From Firmicutes bacterium UBA5389 (GTDB taxonomy: Bacteria > Bacillota > DTU025), in the NCBI GenBank assembly GCA_002409965.1, contig DHON01000029.1, positions 81,552 through 92,995 on the forward strand: DNA of 11,444 nt, read 5' to 3'. Numbering within the stretch: position 1 is the stretch's first letter; each line of letters starts with the position of its first letter. The position numbers and the translations under genes are program-made. The notes below the pieces were generated by a model, which worked only from the letters and a program-made list of their open reading frames with translations, was not told the DNA's origin and ran no database searches. Positions 1-10,441 of the stretch are shown here, in pieces.

Positions 1-28
1 ATTGCAAGATTTAAATCTTGCAATTTTT
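1..28 (+). terminator. Palindromic Rho-independent-like terminator
   Basis: Positions 1-24 are a perfect inverted repeat (arms 1-12 and 13-24, each reading ATTGCAAGATTT or its complement) followed by a short T run at 25-28. As RNA it would fold into a hairpin with its centre opened as a small loop, then a U tract, which fits an intrinsic terminator of a gene lying upstream of the window. The stem is AT-rich and the T run is short, so efficiency is uncertain. Because the palindrome is symmetric it could act on either strand, but only the plus side shows the T run in this window. It lies in the AT-rich block that may come from a different genome than the rest of the window. Confidence 0.6.
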
Positions 29-124
29 AGTCTATTTATATATATTTGGAAAACAATATTTTTTAAAAAAGATATAATAGTGAAATCGTTAAATTTACTG
101 ATTTAGACATAATACTTATTTGTA

Positions 125-153
125 TTGATAAGAAATCACATAAGTGATAAAAT
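125..153 (+). promoter_or_regulatory. Sigma-A-type promoter upstream of secA
   Basis: A -35 element TTGATA at 125-130 is separated by exactly 17 bases from a -10 element TAAAAT at 148-153. Transcription would start near 160, leaving a short leader before the secA ribosome binding site at 180-188. A second perfect -10 hexamer, TATAAT, is at 73-78 but has no good -35 at the right distance. The surrounding DNA is so AT-rich (one 60-base line has 10 G+C) that promoter-like hexamers are expected by chance; the correct spacing and position make this one the better candidate. Confidence 0.5.
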
Positions 154-179
154 TAGAAAATAGGCAACAGTTAATTTTA

Positions 180-188
180 AGAGGTGAT
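180..188 (+). promoter_or_regulatory. Strong ribosome binding site that sets the secA start
   Basis: AGAGGTGAT at 180-188 is nearly the full complement of the 3' end of 16S rRNA and lies seven bases before ATG 196. A GTG at 184-186 is in frame but sits inside this Shine-Dalgarno sequence, so it cannot be the start; ATG 196 is chosen. Confidence 0.85.
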
Positions 189-195
189 TAAAAAC

Positions 196-2787
<2,592 letters not shown>

Positions 2788-2816
2788 AGTCAATGGCGCC
2801 GGCGGAGGGAGCGTAC

Positions 2817-3936
2817 ATGATGAGAGCGGAACTGGAACAGCCAATCGAGTCGTTGGATGCGAGAATTGAGGAAATGAGGGCTTACCTTTGACATACCTGG
2901 CAAACTAGCTCGTTTGGCGGAGTATGAGGCGCGTTCGGGCGAGCCCGGGCTGTGGGATGACCGTGATGCGGCTCAGGAACTCATGCAGAAGATATCCACA
3001 GTGCAGGCACAGATCGGCAAGTTCGAGTCTCTGGCATCCAAGTTCGACGACTTGCGCGTCCTGGTGCAACTGGCCGATGAAGAAGACGACGAACAGGCGA
3101 TAGCGGAATGCATAGAGCAGATAGACTCCCTTGATTCGGCGATCAGCCGGATAGAGCTGGCGAATTTGCTGTCGGGGCCTTACGATGCGGCCAGCGCCAT
3201 CATGGCGATTCACCCAGGAGCGGGCGGAACGGAGAGTCAGGACTGGGCCGAGATGCTCATGCGCATGTACACGCGGTGGGCTGAGAGGAACAGCTATCGG
3301 GTGGAAGTGGTCGATCTGCTTCCCGGTGAGGAGGCGGGCATCAAGAGCGCGACTCTCATCATATCTGGGCAGAATGCCTTCGGGTACCTCAAGAACGAGC
3401 GAGGAGTGCACAGGCTGGTACGGATATCGCCGTTCGATGCGTCTGCGCGCAGGCATACATCGTTTGCGTCTGTGGATGTTGTGCCTGAGATGGGCGAGGA
3501 GGAAGTTGAGATAGATCCGTCCGATTTGAAAATCGACACATATCGTTCAGGCGGCGCCGGAGGCCAGCACGTCAACAAGACGGATAGCGCAGTCCGGATT
3601 ACGCACTTGCCAAGCGGCATTGTAGTGCAATGCCAGAACGAGAGATCTCAGCACAGCAACAGAGAGACGGCTATGCGGATCCTCAGGGGCAGGCTTGCCA
3701 GTCTTGCCCTTCTGGAGCAGGAGAAGGAGCTGGCGGCGATTCGCGGTGAACAGCATGAGATAGCGTGGGGCAGCCAGATCAGGTCGTACGTGTTCCAGCC
3801 CTACACAATGGTCAAAGACCACAGAACGGAGACTGAGACAGGCAACGTCAATGCCGTCATGGACGGAGAGATAGATGAGTTCATCGAGGCTCAGCTCAGG
3901 GCGAACGCTCAATCGGCCAGCAGAGGCGCCCGCTGA
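2817..3936 (+). CDS. prfB: Peptide chain release factor 2, +1 programmed frameshift
   Basis: RF2 recognises UGA and UAA stop codons in the ribosomal A site and triggers peptide release. Translation starts at ATG 2817 (the next codon is also ATG) behind GGAGGGAG. It reads 24 codons to CTT 2886-2888, where the next in-frame codon is TGA (2889-2891). Skipping T 2889 and reading GAC at 2890 joins the main frame, which ends at TGA 3934-3936, giving 372 residues, close to the E. coli protein. Key motifs are SPF (204-206), which reads the stop codon, and GGQ (248-250), which catalyses hydrolysis; both are at nearly the E. coli positions. The gene lies 29 bases after secA, and its stop shares one base with the next start. 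A caller that does not model frameshifting would truncate the N terminus to about residue 33. Confidence 0.96.
2877..2892 (+). promoter_or_regulatory. RF2 autoregulatory +1 frameshift site
   Basis: The slippery CTT TGA C is at 2886-2892, preceded by an internal Shine-Dalgarno-like AGGG at 2877-2880. In the known RF2 mechanism a low RF2 level leaves the ribosome paused at UGA, tRNA-Leu slips forward one base on CUU/UUU, and full-length RF2 is made; high RF2 terminates at UGA. The internal Shine-Dalgarno here is shorter and sits about five bases from CTT, versus three in E. coli, so stimulation might be weaker. The mechanism is established for the family; efficiency here is inference. Confidence 0.93.
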
Positions 3937-4673
3937 TGGCCGCCGGGCGTAGGGTCCGCTCCGGCGGCGCCGTCCGAGCCTGGGCAATGGGCCTCTTGTT
4001 GATTGTCGCGGTGTCGGAGGCCGCGCTTCCGCCCCTGATTGATAGGCGGGTTGAGCGGGCTGTTGCGTCCGGCTTCCCCTTGAAGGATTCGGTGGCGGCG
4101 CGCGCGCGCGCGTTTCCCGCCGTCAGGATGCTCCTCGGGCAGTTCGATCGGCTGGACCTGGATATACGAGGGGCGCGCCTGGCTGGCCTGCGCGTGGACT
4201 CAATCAAGGTGCGCTCCATCGGCGCAAGGGCGCCGCTTTCCGACTTCGCTCCGAGCTCCGTGCGTTGGGCGCGCGCCTTGGGCGACTCGGAAGTCACCGC
4301 TTCGATCAGCGATGCCGACATCAACGACTACCTTGGAGGGCGCGACGACGCCCTCAGGACGTTCAGCGTTGCCTTCGCCGACGGCCTGGTCAGGTTGGAT
4401 GGAGCGATCTCCTTCGCCGGGCTCAACGTGAGCGTGCGCTCACAGGGCCATCTGGTGATCGAGGATGGGGATCGCCTGGCTTACGCGGTGGATAAGCTGA
4501 GCGTGGAACGGAGTCAATTGCCCGGGTTTCTGCTCGACATGTTGGAAGGCAAGATAGAGTTGGGCGTGGACCTGTCTGGCCTGCCGTTCGGCATATCGCT
4601 GGAGGGCATGCGCGTCGAGGCTGGAGTGGTTCACGTATACGGCCGGACGGGTGAGGGGGGGCTAGTGCCTTGA
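3936..4673 (+). CDS. DUF2993-like envelope protein with N-terminal membrane anchor
   Basis: The 245-residue product has a basic N terminus (MAAGRRVRSGG), then a hydrophobic stretch at about residues 16-35 (WAMGLLLIVAVSEAALPPLI) that looks like an uncleaved signal anchor or signal peptide. The rest resembles DUF2993, a family that includes the mycobacterial LmeA lipid-binding periplasmic protein: an amphipathic helix with VERAV, a strand-rich middle (FDRLDLDIRGARLAGLRVDSIKV), the SDADINDYL segment and alternating beta strands to the end. Its role is unknown here; lipid or polymer-intermediate binding outside the membrane is a family-based guess. The ATG start overlaps the prfB stop by one base (TGATG), implying coupled translation, and its own stop overlaps the next start by three bases. 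A 15-base alternating GC tract at 4098-4112 encodes Ala-Arg repeats. Confidence 0.75.
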   Translation: MAAGRRVRSGGAVRAWAMGLLLIVAVSEAALPPLIDRRVERAVASGFPLKDSVAARARAFPAVRMLLGQFDRLDLDIRGARLAGLRVDSIKVRSIGARAPLSDFAPSSVRWARALGDSEVTASISDADINDYLGGRDDALRTFSVAFADGLVRLDGAISFAGLNVSVRSQGHLVIEDGDRLAYAVDKLSVERSQLPGFLLDMLEGKIELGVDLSGLPFGISLEGMRVEAGVVHVYGRTGEGGLVP

Positions 4674-6682
4674 TAAACCGCAAGCAACCGTGGACAGTGG
4701 GATGGCTTGTTGCGCTCGTAGTGGTATCGGCAGTGACATCGGGCTGGATAGCTGTTCGCAGGCACCGGGTCGAGGAGCTGAACCATCGGGTTGAGCTCTG
4801 CATGGATTGGCGCGAAGGCGCTGCATTTGCCGAGCGAGTCGGGATGACTGTGACGGATTATCTCAAAGGATTGCGCTCCGCCGGAATAACCTCCGTGGCC
4901 ATAGATGAGGATACACTCGGCTCGATGCAGGCAGCCGGGGATGTGCTAATGCTCAGAACTTCGGAACTTGCGGCGGCCTTCAGCATCGCTCCTGAGTACA
5001 TGCCCGTGATCGCCGACGCGTCCGGCCTTTCCGGCGGTCACACGGTCATCGTCCCGCTCACCCCCGATGCGACGGCGTTTCTCGCTGACCGTCTTCCCCT
5101 TCGCTTGCAGGGCGGTCCGTCACTGCACGTTGTGGAGTCCGATCAGGCATCAGCTTTCGTCGTCGGTCTACCGCTGGAAGAAGCGCGCAGCATCAACCTG
5201 GGCATACGGCCCCGGGCGATGGCCGCAGCCACAGCCGCGGGTCTGCGTCTAGTTCTCAGATTCACCAACTACCCTGGCGTGTCCGAAAAATGGATAGACT
5301 CAGTGGTCCGTGTGACCGATCCGGCATTCAAAGTCGATTCGGTCATATTCTCCGGCCCTGAAGTGCTGGGCCATCCGGCGCTGACGCCCGTCACAGCGCA
5401 CGCTCTCAGACAGGGCGGCATGCTCTACGCAGATGTGGAGTTTCAGGCGCAGGCCGGCGCAGGCCAGATGGCGCAGGTGGCTGACTACGGCATAGTGCGT
5501 GTGCACAGTATCACCCGCGGCGAAGTCGACCGTGGGCTTTCCGTTCAGACCATGGCGGACAGATACGTGAGAGCCGCCAGAGAGCGCAACATACGCGTGA
5601 TGTACATGCGTCCCATCATGAAGCAGATCGATGGGCGTCCCCTGCCCGAGCTGAACGAAGCGTTCATACAGGCCGTTGTCGACGGGCTGGAGGAGGACGG
5701 CTTCACAATCGGCGCGGCCGGCCCATTTGCGCAGGCTGATCCGGGGCTAGCTCCTACGCTCGTCGTAGTAGTGGGCGTGGCGGCAGGCTGCGTCATGCTT
5801 CTGAATGTCATCTGGAGCCTGACGTTTCCCATATCGGCCGGGCTCGTGGCCGTGGGCGCAGCCGGTTTCGCCGCCCTGTCGGCATTCGGCCACGCAGGCC
5901 TGGCGAAGCAGGCCGCGGCGCTGGCTGCGGCGATAGCCTTCCCGTCCCTCACCGCCTTCGTGCTGCTCGCCCCGTTCCCTGGGAGGCGCTTCGGCTGGAT
6001 TCGCATCTCGGTGATCAAGTTCCTTGCCGCCACGGCATTCTCTCTAGCCGGCGGCCTGATGCTGGCGGGTTGCCTCACCAGTCTTGCCTTCATGGTCAAA
6101 GCCCAGCAGTTCATGGGCGTCAAACTCATGCACGTGGCGCCCATGCTTTTCGTCTTGATAGCCTATTGGAAGTACGTATCGCGTCGGGCGGACGAGACGT
6201 TCGCGGCGTTCGCAAAACGGGTTCTCGCATCGCCCATCCTGACATGGCATGCGGTGGTCATCGGCATTGCCGGGGCAGCCGGTCTGGTCTACATAGCGCG
6301 CACGGGCAATACAACAGCGCTGAGTCTGAGTGTGCCTGTGTGGGAGCAGTGGATGCGCGCCGCGCTTGAGAGGGTCTTGCCTGTGAGGCCCAGGACCAAG
6401 GAGTTCCTGCTGGGGCATCCCGCCTTCATACTCGCCGCTGCCCTGTCTTGGGCCGGCGATCGCATTCTCTTGGTACCGCTGGCGGCGCTGGCGCTGATCG
6501 GCCAGATCTCCGTGGCCAATACGTTCGCGCACCTGCACACGCCGGTTATGGTCACACTGACCAGGGTGCTGATCGGAGCGGGCCTGGGCTTGGTCATCGG
6601 GGTTGCAGTCACTGCCGTGGTATTGGCCGTATCCCGTGCTCTGCGGCCATCGGCGGGCTTGCCTGCGGATCGGGAAGGATGA
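4670..6682 (+). CDS. DUF5693-like polytopic membrane protein
   Basis: The 670-residue product starts at TTG 4670, within the preceding gene's stop (TTGA overlap), behind a G-rich Shine-Dalgarno GAGGGGGG at about 4652-4659. One N-terminal membrane helix (about 8-29) is followed by a large soluble domain (about 30-358) and then a membrane domain of roughly seven or eight helices (about 361-660). This layout matches DUF5693, a Firmicutes family of unknown function that I recall being encoded beside csaB. The soluble part, with segments such as GITSVAIDEDTLGSM and LRFTNYPGVSEKWID, looks like an ordered alpha/beta domain, probably outside the cell, but I recognise no catalytic motif. Its place between DUF2993 and CsaB suggests a role in assembling or exporting a cell-wall polymer. 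This is inference from context. The family assignment comes from recall of pattern and neighbourhood, without a search. Confidence 0.75.
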   Translation: MINRKQPWTVGWLVALVVVSAVTSGWIAVRRHRVEELNHRVELCMDWREGAAFAERVGMTVTDYLKGLRSAGITSVAIDEDTLGSMQAAGDVLMLRTSELAAAFSIAPEYMPVIADASGLSGGHTVIVPLTPDATAFLADRLPLRLQGGPSLHVVESDQASAFVVGLPLEEARSINLGIRPRAMAAATAAGLRLVLRFTNYPGVSEKWIDSVVRVTDPAFKVDSVIFSGPEVLGHPALTPVTAHALRQGGMLYADVEFQAQAGAGQMAQVADYGIVRVHSITRGEVDRGLSVQTMADRYVRAARERNIRVMYMRPIMKQIDGRPLPELNEAFIQAVVDGLEEDGFTIGAAGPFAQADPGLAPTLVVVVGVAAGCVMLLNVIWSLTFPISAGLVAVGAAGFAALSAFGHAGLAKQAAALAAAIAFPSLTAFVLLAPFPGRRFGWIRISVIKFLAATAFSLAGGLMLAGCLTSLAFMVKAQQFMGVKLMHVAPMLFVLIAYWKYVSRRADETFAAFAKRVLASPILTWHAVVIGIAGAAGLVYIARTGNTTALSLSVPVWEQWMRAALERVLPVRPRTKEFLLGHPAFILAAALSWAGDRILLVPLAALALIGQISVANTFAHLHTPVMVTLTRVLIGAGLGLVIGVAVTAVVLAVSRALRPSAGLPADREG

Positions 6683-6689
6683 CGCCGGC

Positions 6690-8522
6690 ATGCGCATTGT
6701 TGTTTCCGGGTACCACGGCATGGGGAATCTGGGCGACGAGGCGGTACTGGCTGCGTTCATCCAAGAGCTTCGCGAGATAGCTCCGAAGGTCGAGTGCGTG
6801 GCTCTTTCGGGCGATCCTGCGCGCACCGAATCCGCCTACGGCATTGCAGCCATACCGCGGACCTCCATCTCTGCCATTCTGCGCGAACTCGGCCGAGCCG
6901 ACCTGTTCGTAAGCGGTGGGGGCAGCCTGCTTCAAGATGTCACGGGGCGGGGTTCGGTTCCGTACTACGCAGGCCTGATGCTGCTCGCCCGCGCCTTAGG
7001 CAAGCCGGTGTCAGTGTATGCCCAGGGCGTGGGGCCGCTCAACTCATGGTTCTCTCGCTGGCTAGCCTGTCAGGCGCTCAAGCGCGCATCGGTAGTAACC
7101 CTGCGCGACCCGGGATCGATGGAACTGCTACGTGAGATCGGCGTGGACAGGCCACCGCCGGTTCTGGTCGCTGACCCGGCGTTCGCGCTGGATCCGGAAG
7201 ACCCGGGCGATAGTCGATCGTGGCTGCACGAGCATCCCCAGGTCATGTTCGCGCTCAGGCCGTGGCCGGGCGAGGACGGGCGGGAGGCGGGATACGCCCG
7301 CGTGATCGGGCGTGTGTCGGCCGAAACCGGAGCGCGCGTGGCGCTGCTGGCCTTTCAGCCGGAGACTGACCTTGCGATGGCCCGCCGTATTCGGGACCTG
7401 TGTGATGCAGGTGGCTGGGCGCATCCAGATGTCGTCGAGTTGCGCGGCTCTCCTGGGCAGGCGCTGTCGGTGATATCCCATGCGGACCTGGTCGTGGGGA
7501 TGAGGCTTCATTCTCTGATATTTGCGGCGTCGGCAGGCGTTCCCGCAGTCGCCATCGATTACGACCCCAAGGTGCGCGCGATGGCCGAGCGCACGAGCAA
7601 CGCCCACGTGGTCTCGGTGGACGCTCCGCCTGAGGAGCTCATCCAGGCTGTGCTGGACGCCTGGCGGCAGAGGGACGAGATCCGCGCCGAGCTGGCTTTG
7701 GGAGCGGCCGATTTGAGAGGACAGGCGCGCGAGGCGGCCAGGCTTGCGCTGTCGCCCGTCATTGATAGGCAAGGACAGGAGCATGTCCGGGCGAGTGTGC
7801 TCGGCGTGCCGGTGGACTGCGTGAGCATGAAGGAAGCCGTGCACGCGGCGCTTGAGATGGCCGCTTCCGGAAGCGGCGGCCACGTGATAACGCTCAATCC
7901 CGAGATGACCTTGGCCGCCTCGGGCGATGCCGCCCTTGAGTCAGTGATTTGTGGGGCGGATCTGGTCGTCCCCGATGGCATCGGAGTGGTTCGGGCTCTC
8001 GGCATCCTGGGATACCGTCCGCGCGGACGCGTTCCCGGCATTGAGCTGGCCGTCAATCTGATGGAAGAGGCTTGTGCGCGCGGAATGTCCGTCTACTTTG
8101 TGGGCGCCGGGCCCGGCGTGGCGCAGCAGGCTGCCGCAGTCATGGCGCGCAGGTTTCCGGGGCTCAAGATCGCCGGCGTAGATCACGGATACTTCACGGC
8201 AACGGAAGAGCCGCTGGTCCTTCAGGGGATTGCCAAAGCCGCGCCTGCCTTCGTCTTCGTGGGCATGGGCGCGGGCAAGCAGGAGAAGTGGATAGCGCAC
8301 GCGCGTGACGCGGCTCAGGAAGCGGTGTGGATCGGCATCGGAGGCTCGTTCGATGTGCTGTCGGGCAATGTAAAGCGGGCCCCAAAGGTCTATCGGAGGC
8401 TAGGGCTGGAATGGCTCTACAGGCTCGTCGCCGAGCCGCGCAGGGCCAAGCGGATGACGGCTCTCCCAGTCTTCATGTTGAAGGTGATCGGAGAGGCCTG
8501 TCGTGGACGGAGCGAGGGTTGA
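6690..8522 (+). CDS. csaB: CsaB pyruvyltransferase fused to WecG/TagA-type glycosyltransferase
   Basis: This is a 610-residue two-domain protein. Residues 1 to about 360 match CsaB-type polysaccharide pyruvyl transferase: GNLGDE (12-17), SGGGSLLQD (75-83) and GMRLHS (270-275). CsaB transfers pyruvate from PEP to a secondary cell-wall polymer, creating the ketal that S-layer homology domains bind. From about residue 368 to the end is a GT26 WecG/TagA/CpsF domain: LNPEM (402-406), VPDGIGVV (427-434), RVPG, GMGAGKQEKW and GGSFDVLSGN (551-560). TagA-type enzymes add ManNAc to an undecaprenyl-diphosphate-linked GlcNAc primer. In many Firmicutes these are neighbouring separate genes; here the frame is open across both. 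ATG 6690 is chosen because MRIVVSGYHGMGNLGDE is the usual CsaB N terminus and GGAAGGAT lies about nine bases upstream; an upstream in-frame TTG at 6603 would add a non-homologous tail overlapping the previous gene. The gene starts seven bases after that gene's stop. Confidence 0.9.
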   Translation: MRIVVSGYHGMGNLGDEAVLAAFIQELREIAPKVECVALSGDPARTESAYGIAAIPRTSISAILRELGRADLFVSGGGSLLQDVTGRGSVPYYAGLMLLARALGKPVSVYAQGVGPLNSWFSRWLACQALKRASVVTLRDPGSMELLREIGVDRPPPVLVADPAFALDPEDPGDSRSWLHEHPQVMFALRPWPGEDGREAGYARVIGRVSAETGARVALLAFQPETDLAMARRIRDLCDAGGWAHPDVVELRGSPGQALSVISHADLVVGMRLHSLIFAASAGVPAVAIDYDPKVRAMAERTSNAHVVSVDAPPEELIQAVLDAWRQRDEIRAELALGAADLRGQAREAARLALSPVIDRQGQEHVRASVLGVPVDCVSMKEAVHAALEMAASGSGGHVITLNPEMTLAASGDAALESVICGADLVVPDGIGVVRALGILGYRPRGRVPGIELAVNLMEEACARGMSVYFVGAGPGVAQQAAAVMARRFPGLKIAGVDHGYFTATEEPLVLQGIAKAAPAFVFVGMGAGKQEKWIAHARDAAQEAVWIGIGGSFDVLSGNVKRAPKVYRRLGLEWLYRLVAEPRRAKRMTALPVFMLKVIGEACRGRSEG

Positions 8523-8541
8523 GGAAGGAGTTGGTGATTGA

Positions 8542-9393
8542 ATGGGACGCGCGGTACTTAAGACCCCTGAGGAGCTCGCAGCTCGGGCGCGCGACATAAG
8601 GAAGCACGTGATCAAAATGGTGGGCGCGGCATCGTCGGGGCATCCGGGCGGATCGCTGTCGGCGGCCGATATCGTGACGGTGTTGTATTTCAACGAGATG
8701 AACATCAGGCCGGAGGATCCGGGGTGGCCACGGCGCGACCGGTTTGTGCTCTCCAAGGGGCACGCAGCGCCGGTGCTGTATGCGGCTTTGGCCGAGGCAG
8801 GGTATTTTCCCGTTGACGATCTACTGACCTTGAGGCGCATCGATAGCCACCTTCAAGGCCATCCCAGCATGCGCAGCACGCCTGGGGTGGAGATGTCCAC
8901 TGGTTCGCTGGGCCAGGGGTTGTCGGCGGCGTGCGGGATGGCAATCGCGGCCAAGCTCGATGGAGCCTCAAGGCGCGTGTACGTCATGTTGGGCGATGGC
9001 GAACTGGAGGAAGGCCAAATCTGGGAGGCCGTGATGACGGCTGCTCACCGCAAGCTCGACAACCTGACGGCCTTTGTGGACTCAAACCGCCTCCAGATAG
9101 ACGGGACGGTGGCCGAGGTCAAGTCCATGGGGCGAATAGGCGAGAAGTTCGCCGCTTTCGGCTGGCATGTGATAGAGATAGACGGGCACGACATCCCGGC
9201 CATCATGGCCGCGCTGGCCGAGGCCAGGCGTACCCAGGGCCAGCCCACGGTGGTAGTGGCCCACACGGTCAAGGGAAAGGGAGTCTCATTCATGGAGAAC
9301 CGAGTCGAATGGCACGGCACTGCGCCAAAGCCGGATCAGGTCCAGGCGGCCCTGGCTGAGCTGGATGCGCCGCTGAAGGGCGGTGACGCGTGA
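8542..9393 (+). CDS. Transketolase, N-terminal (TPP-binding) subunit
   Basis: This 283-residue protein is the thiamine-diphosphate-binding half of a split transketolase, which with the C-terminal subunit moves two-carbon units between ketose and aldose phosphates in the pentose-phosphate pathway. Recognisable segments are SSGHPGGSLSAADIV near the N terminus, SKGHAAPVLYAAL, SLGQGLSAACGMA, and the TPP/Mg2+ motif GDGELEEGQIWEA starting at residue 151 and ending with DSNRLQ. Length is normal for the split form. ATG 8542 lies 19 bases after the csaB fusion, behind GAGGAAGGAG at 8521-8530. The stop shares one base with the next start (TGATG), so the two subunits are translated as a coupled pair. 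Split transketolase pairs of unknown sugar specificity also occur in sugar-degradation clusters; the housekeeping neighbours favour the central-metabolism role. Confidence 0.92.
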   Translation: MGRAVLKTPEELAARARDIRKHVIKMVGAASSGHPGGSLSAADIVTVLYFNEMNIRPEDPGWPRRDRFVLSKGHAAPVLYAALAEAGYFPVDDLLTLRRIDSHLQGHPSMRSTPGVEMSTGSLGQGLSAACGMAIAAKLDGASRRVYVMLGDGELEEGQIWEAVMTAAHRKLDNLTAFVDSNRLQIDGTVAEVKSMGRIGEKFAAFGWHVIEIDGHDIPAIMAALAEARRTQGQPTVVVAHTVKGKGVSFMENRVEWHGTAPKPDQVQAALAELDAPLKGGDA

Positions 9394-10337
9394 TGGCCAA
9401 GATGATCGCGACAAGGGAAGCTTACGGCCGGGCCCTTGCGAGCCTTGGAGATGCAAATCCAAACGTGGTGGCGCTGGACGCCGACTTGTCCGCGTCCACG
9501 AAGACCGTTGAGTTCGCGAAGAGGCATCCGGAGCGCTTCATCCAGATGGGCATAGCCGAGCAGGACATGATCGGCACGGCAGCTGGGCTCGCTGCATCCG
9601 GGAAGATCGCTTTCGCCAGCACCTTCGCGGTCTTCGCGAGCGGCCGAGCCTTCGATCAGGTGCGCAATGCAGTGTGCTACTCGCGGCTGAATGTCAAGAT
9701 CTGCGCGACCCACGCCGGATTGACGGTGGGCGAGGACGGCGCCTCCCACCAATCAGTGGAAGACATGGCCCTAATGAGAGCGATTCCCAATATGACGGTG
9801 ATCGTGCCATCGGACGCGGTCCAGACGGCCTGGGCCGTGAATGCCGCGGCCGCGCTGGACGGCCCGGTCTACATGAGACTGGGCAGGGCCCCGGTGCCCG
9901 CGATCTACGAGGAGGGCCGCAAGTTCGCCATAGGCAAGGCGGAGACGCTGCGCGCAGGCGAGGATGTGGCCATAGTCGCGTGCGGTATCATGGTGTCGCG
10001 AGCGATGGCTGCAGCCGAGGCCCTGGCAGAGGAGGGCGTCAGCGCCCGGGTGCTCGACATGCCCACGATTAAGCCTCTGGATCGCGATGCTGTTCTGTGT
10101 GCCGCGGCTGAAACCGGCGCCATAGTCACTGCTGAAGAGCACTCCATCATCGGCGGGCTGGGCGGGGCGGTGTGCGAAGCGGTGTGCGAGTCCTGCCCGG
10201 CGCCTGTGGTGCGGGTGGGCGTGCGCGACCAATTCGGGAAGTCGGGGAAACCCGATGAGGTGCTTGCCGCTTACGGCCTCACTGTGGCCGACATAGTGAG
10301 CGCGGGCAGAAGGGCTGTTTCGATGAAGAACGCCTGA
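9393..10337 (+). CDS. Transketolase, C-terminal subunit
   Basis: The 314-residue product contains the pyrimidine-binding and C-terminal domains of transketolase and completes the active site at the interface with the N subunit. Seen are DADLSASTKT (29-38), the GIAEQDMIG motif whose Glu56 should activate the TPP pyrimidine ring, FAVFASGRAFDQVRN, the substrate-phosphate region THAGLTVGEDGASHQ, and the C-terminal domain with EEHSIIGGLGGAVCE. ATG 9393 overlaps the N-subunit stop by one base; a GTG three bases earlier (9390) is in frame and could also be used. A Shine-Dalgarno-like GAAGGGCGGTGA ends about six bases before ATG. The next gene is 104 bases away, so the tightly packed run of genes ends here. 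Confidence 0.92.
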   Translation: MAKMIATREAYGRALASLGDANPNVVALDADLSASTKTVEFAKRHPERFIQMGIAEQDMIGTAAGLAASGKIAFASTFAVFASGRAFDQVRNAVCYSRLNVKICATHAGLTVGEDGASHQSVEDMALMRAIPNMTVIVPSDAVQTAWAVNAAAALDGPVYMRLGRAPVPAIYEEGRKFAIGKAETLRAGEDVAIVACGIMVSRAMAAAEALAEEGVSARVLDMPTIKPLDRDAVLCAAAETGAIVTAEEHSIIGGLGGAVCEAVCESCPAPVVRVGVRDQFGKSGKPDEVLAAYGLTVADIVSAGRRAVSMKNA

Positions 10338-10441
10338 ATCACCACGCATGCTCTCGATTTCCATCCCGTCCTAGCAGGAATCGGCGGCAGCCGAGAAGAA
10401 CACTTGAACGGTGTGACCTGCTTGAGACGGGGTGGGTTTCT
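10338..10441. other. Intergenic gap before ftsE
   Basis: This is the longest gap downstream of secA. It contains one small inverted repeat, TCGGC-GGCA-GCCGA at 10381-10394, with no T run, so I do not call it a terminator. I find no convincing -35/-10 pair. A purine-rich GGGGTGGG at 10429-10436 serves as the ftsE ribosome binding site. The gap may hold a promoter separating ftsEX from the upstream genes, but the sequence does not show one clearly. Confidence 0.4.

Noticed and set aside
73..78. Perfect TATAAT as the secA promoter -10
   Set aside because: No acceptable -35 at 16-18 bases upstream (a TTGGAA at 46-51 gives a 21-base spacer), and such hexamers are expected by chance in DNA this AT-rich.
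184..186. GTG as the secA start
   Set aside because: It lies within the Shine-Dalgarno sequence for ATG 196, so it cannot initiate with that site.
2889..2891. In-frame TGA in prfB as a sign of a pseudogene
   Set aside because: It lies in the canonical CTT TGA C frameshift context at the usual codon position, so it is regulatory.
4098..4112. Alternating GC tract of 15 bases as a phase-variable repeat or Z-DNA element
   Set aside because: It encodes a plausible Ala/Arg stretch in a GC-rich gene and is short; nothing else suggests phase variation.
6603..6605. Upstream TTG as the csaB start
   Set aside because: It would add 29 residues with no CsaB similarity and overlap the previous gene by 80 bases; ATG 6690 matches the family N terminus and has a good ribosome binding site.
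6044..6826. Minus-strand open frame (260 codons) over the DUF5693/csaB border
   Set aside because: Low-complexity Arg/Gln/His-rich translation, no ribosome binding site noted, and it overlaps well-supported genes on the plus strand.
7128..7883. Minus-strand open frame (251 codons) within csaB
   Set aside because: Antisense shadow of the conserved CsaB frame, with His/Arg-rich composition and no recognisable motif.
10381..10394. Inverted repeat after the transketolase C gene as a terminator
   Set aside because: The stem is only five base pairs and no T run follows.
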